Of a stretch of 64,000 bases of DNA, positions 11,971-23,957 are shown one piece after another. Source of the stretch: Onchocerca lupi (Eukaryota > Nematoda > Chromadorea > Rhabditida > Onchocercidae); assembly GCA_028564675.1 (NCBI GenBank), contig JAOVVO010000158.1, positions 62,001 through 126,000 of the forward strand, read 5' to 3'. Position 1 is the first letter of the stretch. Every line of letters begins with the position of its first letter. Under the pieces are notes generated by a model. The model was not told where the DNA came from and made no database searches. It saw nothing but the letters and a program-made list of their open reading frames with translations. A program made the translations under genes and the position numbers.

Positions 11971-13133
11971 CCCTGCAGGGTCAATGGTCAATGACCGGTG
12001 GATCAGCGATCAACGATCAGTGGGCCAATGGTCAATGGTCAATAGCTCAGCAGGTCAATGGCCGATAGGTAAGTGGTCCGCATCTATTAATACCCAACCA
12101 CAGTTATCTATCAATAATCGCACCCAATTTTTCAAATTCGAATCTGGCGAATGTAGAACAAAGACCGAAATATGAAATGCTACTTTCGCATGATGAGAAT
12201 AGTACCATATGAGAGACAATGTTATACTGGGGGGAAGTAGAGAAGAATAGATATGCAAGATTGTATGTTGGTAGAAAATATGTAAGGTTGAAAGTATAGA
12301 CATTCTAAAGAATGCAAAGATTAAGAAAAAAATGGATAGAAGAATCATGTAGAGACGGTTGATAATAAAAGATATACAACAAATAACCGTTATAATCATA
12401 TGAAATGGAACCAATAGAGATGTGAAACAAAACAATGCCTCTGTGACTTACTTGGCATCACTAATCCATACTATTTCTATATTCTCTCGAATTCTGCTAA
12501 TTTTCGGTGCTATATAGAGAATTTTAGAAAATTGAGATTATTAGCAAGTTAGAAATAGAATAGCAGCATGAAATTAGCATAATTAAGCAGATATATAAAG
12601 GGATGTCAATATTACTTTCGTAGATTTTGTATTAGTATTAGCAATCTTAACCGATCGCTTAACTATATACGTATTTTTATGGTTTGTTAAGAAGGGAAGA
12701 TAACGGATGTGTTTGCAGAAGAAGAAAAAGGTAAATTTATGTTCTTTGAGGAACAATTAATTTTATTTATTGAAGAAAGCTCTCACTTGATGAGGCTCAT
12801 TTTAAAAAATCAAGCCGATTGGGCTCTTTTTCAAACGATTTATTGCTTGGCTGTTGATGAAGCTATGGCAAATTAAAGTAATAAAATTAAAACAGAGCTA
12901 GCATGATGATAAGATTGAATGGAAATTGAATTTGAACTAAAAAGAAAAAAAGAAAGAGTTCAAAAATTTTTTTTAATAATTTATTGTTTTTAATACTTTG
13001 CAAATTTTTCGAGAAAGAAATAGAGAAAGAAAAATAGAAATTTTAGAAATTTAAAATTTGGAAAGAGAAGTTTTTAAAGAAAAAAAAATTTAGAGAAATT
13101 TAATTTTCATATGAAGAAAATGACCAATTTCAG
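11971..13133. other. Intergenic between PUS10 and the Lys-rich gene
   Basis: The two genes diverge here. Apart from the short repeat at 11985-12075 I see only AT-rich sequence. A 12-nt stretch at about 12719-12730 is framed by ttgcag and gtaaat and would encode four lysines; it could be a micro-exon of the downstream gene but is too short to support. Confidence 0.45.
11985..12075. repeat. Degenerate GGTCAATG-type short tandem repeat upstream of PUS10
   Basis: Multiple variants of ggtcaatg, ggtcaatgg and gatcag units lie directly upstream of the PUS10 start. It is more GC-rich than its surroundings. No function is evident. Confidence 0.7.
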
Positions 13134-15158
13134 AAGCAGCCAGAACCCGTTTCTATCCAGCAATCAAAAGTGAAAGTTGTTCCTGAAAATCAAGATGTAT
13201 CATCGTTTCGTTGATACTGTTTTTCAGAATAATAATTTATTGAAGGAAATGAAAATTGAAATTAGAAATAAAATTCGAATAAAAATTACAAATATTGAAA
13301 AAAGCCAAAAATTGATAAGCTAATCTTCTTTAAGACAAAGAAGGATGAAGCGAGAAAAAAAGTATAAAAAAAAAATCGTATGAAAATCATAGTATAAAAA
13401 TATAAAAATTCAAAGTATGAAAATCGAAATTAAACGGCTAAGTTTTTTTAGATAGAAAAAAAAAAGGATGATAAAACAACAGGAATAGTTCAAAAAAAAG
13501 AAGCGAAAATTGAGAAGGAATTCAAGGGATATGAAAATGTAAGAAATAGAATTGGAATGAAAAATTGTAAACATTGAAAAAAACCAAAAATTTACAAACC
13601 AATCGTTCATAGTATAAAAATCGAAATCAAAAACTAATTTTTTTTTTTTAGATAAATAAAAAAAAGGATGATAAAGCAACAGGAAAAGCTCAAAAAACAG
13701 ATTCAAAAATTAAGGAATTCAAGGAATATGAAAATGTAAACAGGATTATTAGTGATCTGGAAAAAGATTCCACGGAATCGGAAAAGAAATCGGTTGGGAA
13801 AGGAAAGATCAAGAAGGAAAAAGAGGAAAAGAACAAAAAGGAGAGCGAGGAAGCAGAACGAAGTGGTACTGAAAAGAAAGAAAATGATAAGGAGGATCAC
13901 GAGAAACATTTACAGGTTATCAGTTTATCTTTTTAATTTTGCAAACATTAAAAAATTAATTGCAAATTAATTAATTAACTTATTCTAGAAGAAGAAATTG
14001 GTGATCAAAGCACCAATAGCAGTTAAAAAAGCCGACGCTGAAGATCCACAGTATCAGGTTTGATAAACTTTTCAGCAACTTCTGAAAATCATTCCAAAAT
14101 ATTTGTTTAAGAAAACCAAAATGGCTTAAAGTTAATGATTGCGTCGTGAATAAAATTAATAATTAATATTAATATACAGACACTTGCTGGCTTAAATGAT
14201 GATTTATTCGGCAAAGAAAGTGAGCCTAAGCCAAAAAAGAAGCTAGTTATAAAGGCACCAACTGGTTTTAAAAAAGCAGATGCTGAAGATCCACAGTATC
14301 AGGTTTAATAAATTTTTCAGCAATTTTTAAAACTTAGTCAATTTTTTTAGAAAAAGCAAAGTGCTTAAAGTTGATTGCATCATGGATAAAATAAATGATT
14401 GATTTTTAATATGCAGACACTTGCTGGCTTAAGTGATGATTTATTTGGCAAGGAAAGTGAACCTAAGCCAAAAAAGAAGCTAATTATAAAGGCACCAACT
14501 GGTTTTAAAAAAGCAGATGCTGAAGATCCACAATATCAGGTTTGGTAAAGTTTTCAGCAACTTTTAAAAACTATTTCAAAACTTTTGTTTAAAAAAAAAG
14601 CAAAATGGTTTTAAAGTTGAAGAATGATTGTGTCGTGAAAAAATAAATAATTAATGTCGAAATACAGACACTTGCTGGCTTAAATGATGATTTGTTTGGC
14701 AAAGAAAATGAGCCTAAGTCAAAAAAGAAGCTAGTCATAAAGGCACCAACCAGTTTTAAAAAAGCAGATGCTGAAGATCCACAGTATCAGGTAGTTTTTG
14801 AAATTTCTGAAATGATGTTATTGATTTTTTGCTGATCACAGCCAAATTTCTCTAAAAGCGTTTGTCTATTTTGTTGATATATCTCCGGCTGTTTTCATAC
14901 ACAATTAAGAATAGCAAATTTGAAGTTCGTCAAAAAAATTCGAAAATTTTTGACCAGTTAATAAGTTCATCAATAGCTGTAATATTCTGGCATATAAATC
15001 GTTCCGTTTTTTGATCGGCCTTCCTGAGATATCTTTTATACGGTTTAAATAAACATTAAAAGAGAATGAAGTGCAGCTGTGAACAAAAGTTTAAATTGGC
15101 ATAAATTTTACAGACACTTACTGCGTTGAGCTATGAGCCATCTGACGTGAATAAATGA
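13134..15158 (+). CDS. Lys/Glu-rich protein with tandemly duplicated exons, 5' end not found
   Basis: Family not recognised. Supported exons: 13134-13196, possibly 13336-13361, 13452-13538, 13652-13915, 13989-14057, 14180-14302, 14417-14539, 14668-14790 and 15114-15158 (ending LSYEPSDVNK and TGA). Exons 13452 and 13652 onward both start with a KKKDDK..TG block and reach YEN, so they are duplicates. The 13989 exon is a partial unit. The next three are complete 41-codon units of exactly 123 nt each, all phase 0, starting TLAGL(N/S)DDLFGKE and ending KKADAEDPQYQ. Composition is strongly charged with no signal peptide or membrane segment visible. It is probably an intrinsically disordered repeat protein, nuclear or cytoskeletal, but that is inference. 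The start codon and any exons left of 13134 are uncertain. Confidence 0.7.
13989..14790 (+). repeat. Exon-intron tandem array, about 240-bp unit
   Basis: Each unit is one 123-nt exon plus an intron of 114 to 128 bp. The first copy keeps only the last 69 nt of the exon. Exon copies differ by a few substitutions, such as the TGF/TSF and LVI/LII variants. The introns share recognisable blocks but are more divergent. This is unequal crossing-over or slippage at the exon level rather than retroposition. Confidence 0.9.
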
Positions 15159-17336
15159 AAAAAAAAAAAAAAAAAAAAAAACGGGAAAAACTCAACATTT
15201 GTATGTCACAAACATTTTCGAAGAAATGCAGAAGGTTCACATTTGCAAGTTCCATTCTTTGTTCACTTATATATTGTCGAATTTCTTTATACATTATGAA
15301 GACAAATTGGAGTAAAAATTCAAAATTGATTTAATAAATATCGGTAGTTTATGAATGAATTAATCTTTTAAGTATTCATGTTCTTTTCTTCTTTTGCTAT
15401 CACATATATTGTTATATTTCGATCAAATCGTATTCTGGAAAAAACTTGTCATGCTTCTTCAATCTCTCAATGCTATAATTGCAAATATTGCGTCCAATAA
15501 ATATCAAAACATTCTACTTCAACAGACAAAGAAACATTATTAGAATGAATTTTTATTTATTCATATAATTCTGCATGTTGAGCAATATTGGATTTCGTTT
15601 ACTGTTAAGTGAAACTCGGGAGAGAACATTCTTGGTTTATTGAAGTTGATTGATAAGTTGTATCAGATCATCTAATTTCGTCTTCGACATAAGCAATTTT
15701 GAAATCCTTCTCTTGAACCTATGGGGATGAACCTTAAAATAATACTTGCGCATACAATTATTTTCGCTGAAGGAACGACGGCAACAAAAAAAAAAAAAAA
15801 AAAAACGGACATTGTTTAAACTTCAAATTCTTACTTACATAAATTGATTAGTTGGTAGCTTACATTTGAACTAGTCATTGATCGGTCTGATGATGTTTAT
15901 TAAATAAATTTTAAAAGATTTCAAGATACATCGCACATTACTGAAAAAAAGCTTCAGATGTAAGTATTTTTCAGTTAAGGATTTCATTGCTCTCATAGCT
16001 GCTATTATTTTGAATAAGTTCAGAAAAATATGATGTGACGGAAAAGTTATTTTGTGATAGATTTGAATGAAGAATGCATTTTTTTAATTTTTGCATCCTT
16101 TGTTTGTTCTGAAATATGTCCTAATGAAAACTGCAAACAGTTGTATTAGATCAATGAAATCCAATTAAAATAGGCACCAACAAGAATATAAAGATGTTTC
16201 TGGCCGATAAACATGTTTCTACGATTAAATGCTACGATTAACGATTAACGAAGCGGGATCGACTAATTATGAGATGACAGTTGAATAGCAGAAAAGGAGG
16301 AAGAGTCCCGAAAAAATTTAAAGGGTTCGGACTTTGGAGCAGTAACAATTTTTTCTACAACAAGTCTTTTCACACCTGTTTTCTACAAGAATAGTTTGAA
16401 GCATTCTACAACGATCACGGCGAAGTTTCAACTCGAATCGACATAACAGTCGACAATCACGAAACAGTACACTTTTCTACGAGCGACAAAGGAAAGAATA
16501 CCTAGTGATAAAGTTACTTGGATATTCTCGGGTAATCGCTTGTTCCTGTTTCATCTCATGATAAATTTTTTCTTTTAACAGGAATTATCTCTTTCACAAA
16601 ACTACTTTCCCGATAGCTAATAGTAATGCACTTCTGAATCATAATAATTTGTGTGTTTTGCATAGCAATTCAATTTTTAGGGAAATTTCGTATTTCAAAG
16701 ACTCAGATGCACGATAAATACATGTTTACAGATTTTTTTTTTGCGTGCCATCAAATGCAAAAAAAAATATGGTTATATTTAATTAGGCTAGAATGTTGCA
16801 ATTTTTCCACTAAGTAAAGTTAATATTAAATGTTGATCAAGCAACCTCCTGCTGATACTGTTATCAGAAACTACTCGGAATTTCTTCTTGATGATGGAAT
16901 TCCCGAATGCTCGGATTGCCTGATCAGCACTTAATATTAATTTCACTTAGTCAAAAGTATTGCTTTTTAAGTTTGAATATCTTTTTAACAAAAGCTACAC
17001 TTTGATAAGTCAACAGTGAAATTTCTTCCGAAAGGAAATATATCGATATTGCAATAAAAGCAGATAAAGCATAGAAATTGATAATGCACTAATAATTAGT
17101 AACTAATTTAGAAATAGTATATATTTAAGAATAATTTAGGAATCATAATATTCTGGTAGTTTCATGTCTTGAATATAATTTCTCTATGCATCCAAGTGCT
17201 GGATATGCAACTTTCACCGTATCCTCAGATAAGAAAATTGGAAAAACAGTCGCATTAATTGATTTCAGGTCTTTTAATATTAAGCGCTTCGGAAAAACCA
17301 ACAAAAAGATTAGTTCAGGTAAGCATTTCATGCATA
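15159..17336. other. Intergenic, no supported gene
   Basis: About 2.2 kb between the Lys-rich gene and the 3' end of NT5C2, with A-tracts near 15160-15181 and 15785-15804. I found no family motif. A short open stretch at 17186-17317 on + ends at a good gtaagc donor and is discussed as a finding. Confidence 0.5.
17186..17317 (+). other. Unexplained open frame ending at a splice donor
   Basis: ATG at 17186 opens MHPSAGYATFTVSSDKK and continues hydrophilic to KKISSG, where a strong cag|gtaagc donor follows. The minus strand is also open over the same interval. It overlaps the 3' UTR region of NT5C2 on the opposite strand. I cannot name it or find a partner exon. Confidence 0.25.
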
Positions 17337-20300
17337 TTATTCGGTTTCTGAAGATATTTCTCCTTCGTTGCTAACTTCAGCCGAAACTTCCTCTTCAGTG
17401 GTTACTGCCGCATCTTCCTGAACATGCGGTATTGTTTCGATACTTTTTTTTTGATGAAAACTCTTCCTTCGTCCTGTAAAGTATTACAAAATCTGACTTC
17501 GATTTTGTTCGAAAATTAGAAAAGCTAACATAGATATGATGAGTTAAGTTATTTTAGACTGGAAAATTAAAATATTCTCTCTTCCAGTTTCTTTCTTTTT
17601 TTTTTTTTTTTCAAAGAACTTTGAGTTTGATGAAAAGAAAATTCATAAAATTCTCTTCTTTTAAAAATATTTTTGCAAAGATTTAATTAACTCACTGGGT
17701 ACGTTTAGTGGCGAACCTTTTCCATGGATAAATTTATTGGTGTTCACTTCATGTGGCATTAAGGTCATCGGTGCGCGGAAAAAGTAAAAAAGTGGATAAT
17801 AGAGTAAATTATAGCAACTAGAGGAATAAAGATCCGCGAATCGTTCCACCTAAAATGAGAAATGGTCTAAAAAAATTCGATGAAAGCTCTTGAAGAAAAA
17901 AAAAAGGCATTGGTGCAATCAATCTTTTCTTTATTTCTTTTTAATTTCAAATTCTGGAACTCAATTTGAGCAGTTGAAACTCTCGAATATCACCTGTGAT
18001 GCAAAAAATGTGGTACGTGGTCCGCTTCGGAACAATGAACCCATTTTGCTATAATAATTATCCATTTCCTGAGTTTTTTCCTGTAAGGTAAATTCGCAAG
18101 TTTGATATAATTTAATTTTTATGCCATAAAAATTAAGAAAATGTCAAATTAAAAAGAATTCAGAATAAATTGGTCAACTGATAAACTGCTATCGCTTTTA
18201 CCCGAATTTGGATATTTCCTTCTTGAATCGTTGATTGAGCAGAGCCCACATTTATCTGATTATACATTGCTTCAACTTGTTTGGTCATTTCTAATACTTT
18301 TTCGAACAAGTCATGCCGTTGTGACCAAATGGATATTTCTTTTACTAATTCAGGTATCACAAGAAATGTACGCCATCCTGTTAAGCAAAGATGAAGTAAT
18401 TAGTTAATTTAAATTTCAATGTCCAATAAAACCCATTTCAATTTCAATTGAAGAGTGATGGTGATTTTAGATCAATGATGATTTAATTTCAACCAAACTA
18501 ATTTACTAAATAAAAAGTCTGAAGTATGAAGCAGAAGTATAGAAAAATGGAACTAAATAGATTTACGCGATATATTAATTCAGTCTAACAAATAAAAAAT
18601 CAAAAATAAAAAATTTCGACCGCCATGTTATCATTTTAATTGACAGAGTGCTCAAAAATTTTATCTTATCAAATTGAAAGTAAAGTACTTACTTACCTTT
18701 TGTCTTTTTTGACTTAAGTACATCACCAAAGATATGATCACCAATATATAACACTTCTCTGTCTCGAATATTAAATAATCGACGAAAATCGTCTGCATTA
18801 CCTGAAAAATGAGTAATTAAAAAGTTTTAATCGAGATGGAAGAGCAATACATAGCAAAAAATGAAGAAGCTTCTAAAAGATTTAATTACATTTCTATCTA
18901 CAATCAATTCTCGAAAAGAGATAACACCAAATGAATATGATAAAGCGAATCCTCAGCAGTCGGTAGAAGAGAATAAGATATTTTGGTAAGTACAAGCCAA
19001 GTAGATTTGGACCTGTCAAAACATCGTATTTTTCATAGCTAAACTAATGAGTAAATTAAATTAAAGACCTTAAGGGCTATATTTTAAATCATTTTCAGAA
19101 GATCCAGACTATAAATATGTAGGCTATTTTGAACATGGAAAAATTTTCCGGGAAAAATATGGAAGATTTTTTTTGAATAAATATTTTAATAGTTTCTATT
19201 TATTTTAAGTAATTTTAATTAATTTTTAAAAAGGAATTTTATTTTAGGAGCACATACCACCAGCATAAACATCACCCTTATTTAGTGACCCTTGATGTAC
19301 ACCAATTTTAGGCGTTCCCGTGGCAGTATCAATTTGTCGAAAAACAGTGCCTTTCATAAACCACAGCGGTTTTTTCGCGTCAACAATTGTAACATCAAAA
19401 TAAGATGTCCAATCCGATCCAATTAAATAGCTTAGAACTCCCTAAATATTACTCAAAAAATAGAATCTATAGAACTAAATTTCTTTGAACTCGTTGAATT
19501 TGAAGTTGAAGTGAATTAAAGTTGAATTTCTTAATTAGAATATATTAAGACATAACTCTATCTCAGCTATTCATAGAAATCATTGTGTAAAATGAAGAAA
19601 ACATTAAGTCAGAATCAAATTCTAAATCTTCTCAACAATCTGCGAATCTATGAAGCTTATCATCGCTTATTTATCAGAAACCTAATGTGATACCAACATT
19701 GGTATAATTATAATTGCTATTGGTCAAAAGAAATATTCGTCCTCCATGAGCATTGATCAGCTGCAGAAGCGGTTTAATTCGATTATCTCTGATAATGTAT
19801 TTATCCAAATTTTTCAAAACATCTGTTTTTAATGAACTCTTAAAATATGGACACAAAATTAGCCAAAACAAATTGAATTTTAAAGTTGAAACGAAAAGTT
19901 AGGCATATTTTAGTAATTGTCAATTTCCATTAAAATACAAACTTGAGCAACTTGAGCTGCTTTTTAATAAGTTGAAACTTTATTAAAAATTTTGATTGAT
20001 AAGTAATTGAAGCTATGAAATATTAACCAATCAAGAAATCGTTTTTAAAAAGTTTTAGAAAATTTAGTTTTCGGCTATGAAAAGAAGTCGAAGAAAAAAA
20101 AAAGAGACAATTAAGATGTTCTAAATTTTAAAGAAGCTTTATGAATTGGGTTATACATCATCATGAACATAATTGACAGCGCTTGAAACATCTTCAGCAA
20201 GCGATTTATAAGATATCATCGTATCGCCACTTCGAACACCGGTGCCATCACTAATTCTGAAAACGAATCTGATCTAAATATTGGATTGACATTAGCACAG

Positions 20301-23244
20301 AAATAGAAATAGAAGAATTTTTTTATTGGTTTTATGGTAATTTGCTTTATTGTATCTATATATTGATAAAATGCGAATTTTCGTTGCGGCCTTCGGCACA
20401 AAGTTGCAGGTTTTTCACCGAACCTGCTTTGAAATTTTGACACAAGACTGCGTTTAAATGGGTGTATGTTTCTATATAGATATATTCATTTTTTTTTTAT
20501 CTTTTCGTAAGGATAAACTCAAAACGCTCAGATCAAAAGATAAACAATGTGAAGTCAACCAGTCAATGATTCACTGCTATATAATAGTCCACAAATGATC
20601 TATTTATACAGATAAAAATGTAAATGTTCATTGTTGTTTTTGACACAACACTTCAAATTCTTCACCGATTGATTTTAAATTTCGAAACAATGTTGCACTC
20701 AAGTAGGCGCGTGTTTTTTTATAGATATGATTTTTTCTTTTCTGTCACACTTATAACAAGCAAAAATGAACAAACATTTTCATTTATATAGACTAGCTGG
20801 ATGGCCACGCTTTGCATAACCGAATATAAATAGTTTTTAATAAAGTTAAAAGTAAAATTAATGCATAAGAGAAGTTTTTTTTCCTTTTTTTTTTTTGTTT
20901 TAACTTCCAACAAATCGTTTACAATTTACGAGTAATTTAAATGTTAATCGTTAACTTTCCGATATCTCTGAAAATCAAAAAAAAAAAAATTCTAAATTAC
21001 TCTTAAACGTACTTTTTTTGTATTTCTACTCTAGTTACACTTCTCATCCATCTATTTCTGGCTCATCATCACAATTGTAAAGAAGAATCGATTCATGAAA
21101 TTTATGAAATTGCTTGAAAAATCCGTATCATTTGTATATTTTTTGAAGACATCTTACAAGAAAAAGATTTATGCAGCAATTCTTCTCTTCATTACTGCAT
21201 AAAAATTTGCATGAGAGTATAGGATTTGAAAAAATCCGGAAAAGCCATCCATCATTTTCAATTTTTCCTTATTCATTATTTTTCTATCTCCAACATTCAT
21301 ATTACTTGGTTTAAATTCCCATTTCTAATTTTTCTATGTAAATTCATCGCAATCTGTCAATGGCAGTGTTGATTTTATGTAATTGAAATAAGAAGATGGA
21401 GAGAGGCGGATTTTAAAGTTAGGAGTTAAAAAAAAAGAACAGAAATATGCTAGATTTTCAGGGGAGAAAATTCATTATTTTCTAAATTAAATAGAATCTA
21501 ATAGACTGAAATCTACCATAAAGTAAGTAGAACCTATTATAAGGATATTTCTATCCAAAAAAAAAGCTTTTGTTTAGTAGTATTTAAAGTTTTTGAAATA
21601 TCTATTAGGTTTTATTTTACCTTTCGTAATCCTTATGATTGTCGAAATAATGAATAAGTGTAATGAGTACATAGGTATGAGCTATATCGAATAATGAATT
21701 CATCACCAGAATTTTATCCAAATGTCGCAATGAGATGAACTTGTTTGGATAATGTTTCTTGATATCCGGTCTAGTTTGTTAAATTTTTTCGATTAATTTT
21801 TCATTTTCATAGAATATCAATTCTGTTAAAAAAATTTATGGAAACATTGCTTCGATCGATTGCTAAGAATAAAACAACAAAAATATAAAGATTACCGATG
21901 AAGATAATTATAACCATGTAATCCAACAAGAATATTTCCAAATCCATCAACTTTTAGCAAATTACCAAAAGTTCGATCAAACCATAAACCTGTAATTAGC
22001 AAACTTGTTGTACAAGATTCATCAGGAAAATAATAAATCCATGAGCCTTTTAGACTTGATTTTCTTAATATCACATGTTAAACTTTTTTAACAAAAAGCA
22101 ATTTTTCGTAGAAATTTTAGAAATTTTTGGTTGGAAGTGAGTTTGATTTATTAATAATTACAAAGATATAAATTTCAAAACTTTGGCTTCGAAAATAAAG
22201 TTATTTCTGGAGCATATCAAAATTGATTGTGGAAATCACCGCGAATTACAAAATCTTGTTCATAAGGGAAGGATCGTAACTGTTCAGGATAGCCGAGTAA
22301 TATCAGACGATTTATAATATTGTTATATAGCAAAATATCATATTCTGGTGATTTGTAAACTAAAATCCTTTTATATAGTTGTAAAATCAAGCATGAAATT
22401 GAAACAATTTTATTACTGTAAGAAACTCGAAGATCATTAAATGGCTTCTAGAAGAATAAAAAACACCTGAAATCAATCAATATCAAGAATATTGATACAT
22501 GAGTAGATTCATCTGACAAAGTTTCCGAGTGTTTATCATACTATTCGAATAATATAAATATAAAAGTCTTATTAGAAATTTTCAGCATTTAATTCTTTTA
22601 GTTTTAAATTCACATACTTGCTAATGTGAAATCCATGTCAAATCCATAATACCGAATTTTTTGAAGATATACTGATCGATTAGCGAAAACTCTAAGATAG
22701 GAAATTGAGGAATTGTGCATAAATATTGCAAATCAGATTTTTTCTTTTTGTTTCTATCAAATGAAATATATCCATAATTAAACAAAAATCCGATTGCATG
22801 GTGCAATTATGATGCTCAAAATTAAATACAATTCATTTTATTTTTCTTTTTTTTCATTTCGTAGTTCATGTGGCACTCTTATGTTCAATGTACTACAATT
22901 TGAATATAATGAATAAAGTACGCTGAAGAGTTTTTACGATAAAAAAAAAATCGTTGATTGATATGTCTTTTTTTATCCTTTCATTTTTAAAGATTTTGAG
23001 TTCAGAGTTATTCAGATCATTAAGAAGCCACTATTTTACCTGCTCTCATTTCAGTAATCATCTCATAATTAATAATAGAATTACAGGAGAGAAAATCAGC
23101 AACTGAAATGAATTACTGTTTGCATGGATCTTTTTCAATCCTTGATTCCTTTTTCACTTTGGAATTCTTGGCAAAAGTTTGTGCGGAACCTGTATTACTT
23201 TTTACAAGACTTTTAGTATTCTCCAATTTTTCACTTTTCGGCAT
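17337..23244 (-). CDS. NT5C2: Cytosolic purine 5'-nucleotidase (cN-II)
   Basis: HAD-superfamily enzyme that dephosphorylates IMP/GMP and so sets purine nucleotide pools. Exons in order encode: MPKSEKLENTK at 23244; RVFANRSVYLQKIR then GFDMDFTLA (DxDxT nucleophile and acid/base Asp, near 22640); YKSPEYDILLY; LLKVDGFGNILVGLHGYNYL (about 21895-21991); HYPNKFISLRHL; an exon at about 20145-20250 with SGDTMISYKS; RIFLLTNSNYNYTN (about 19672-19830); VTIVDAKKPLWF; VLYIGDHIFGDVLKSKK (about 18712-18802); LVIPELVKEI; KMGSLFRSGPRTTFFASQ; ERFADLYSSSCYNLLYYPL and RAPMTLMPHE. The tail is Glu-rich (TTEEEVSAEVSNEGEISSET), like the acidic C-terminus of the vertebrate enzyme. The intron at about 20255-21605 is long and holds repeats. 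The first exon is assigned by phase and position; its sequence is not conserved. Confidence 0.93.
20400..20830. repeat. Divergent dispersed-type repeats in an NT5C2 intron
   Basis: The segment from about 20410 to 20495 and the one from about 20650 to 20735 align along their length. They share cttcaccg or ttcaccga, gaaa..ttg, a gtgtatgttt-like block and atagatat, with many substitutions. A third stretch near 20790-20830 (tagactagctggatggccacg) is unusually GC-rich for this DNA. This looks like decayed copies of an interspersed element. Confidence 0.45.
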
Positions 23245-23957
23245 TTAAATTTTTTTGAGATGATGGACTCTAAAAATTTTCAAATCAATATATTCGATTT
23301 GGAAAAAAATTCTGCCTTCGAAATACGAATCTACCATTAAGGATGCTAAATGTTCCGAACAAAAAATACAGTTTCAAATTTCCAGCAAATAACCAATAGA
23401 TTTTTTAAAAATAAGAGCTATTTGCAATTTGGATCTTTATTATGACGGAATTTGCAACTGTTGGATCTTTATTATGCCCACCTACCTCCAAATCGCTGAT
23501 CTTACTTATCTTATACTCAGGTACATTATGAAAAATAAAAGAAAATGGATTCTAAAAATGCTCAGAAATTTGGAACTTGAATGTTGTATCTACAGCTCCT
23601 GTTTTCTTTAACTTCTTCAAAACATCCATATCAAGATTTTTTTTTTGTTTTTTTTTTTTTTTTTTAAGATAATTCTGCCAGGAAAAATTGCACTATCAAA
23701 GCAAGACCGAACCGAAAAATTTTGCGAAAGTTGCTAGAAATGAATTCATACGTGAAAATGTTTCATATTAATAAGATGAAAATTTGAATATTGTTTCTAT
23801 ATGTGGCAATTTATTTGAATATGACAAATGTTGGAATAATTTCTGATGAGAACTTATGTATCTACAGATTTCGCAAGAAGAAATATACAAAATCATTTTC
23901 AAACTAGAATTATTTAAATACAACTTCAATTTTATCACAATATATTACAGCTAAAGA
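23245..23957. other. Intergenic between IFT56 and NT5C2
   Basis: The genes are in tandem on minus, about 710 bp apart. It contains an interrupted T-rich run at about 23637-23665. No gene is supported. Confidence 0.5.

Noticed and set aside
12055..12435. Long hydrophobic open frame on minus upstream of PUS10
   Set aside because: Composition is what AT-rich noncoding DNA gives (F, I, L, S, H), with no family resemblance and overlap with the short repeat array.
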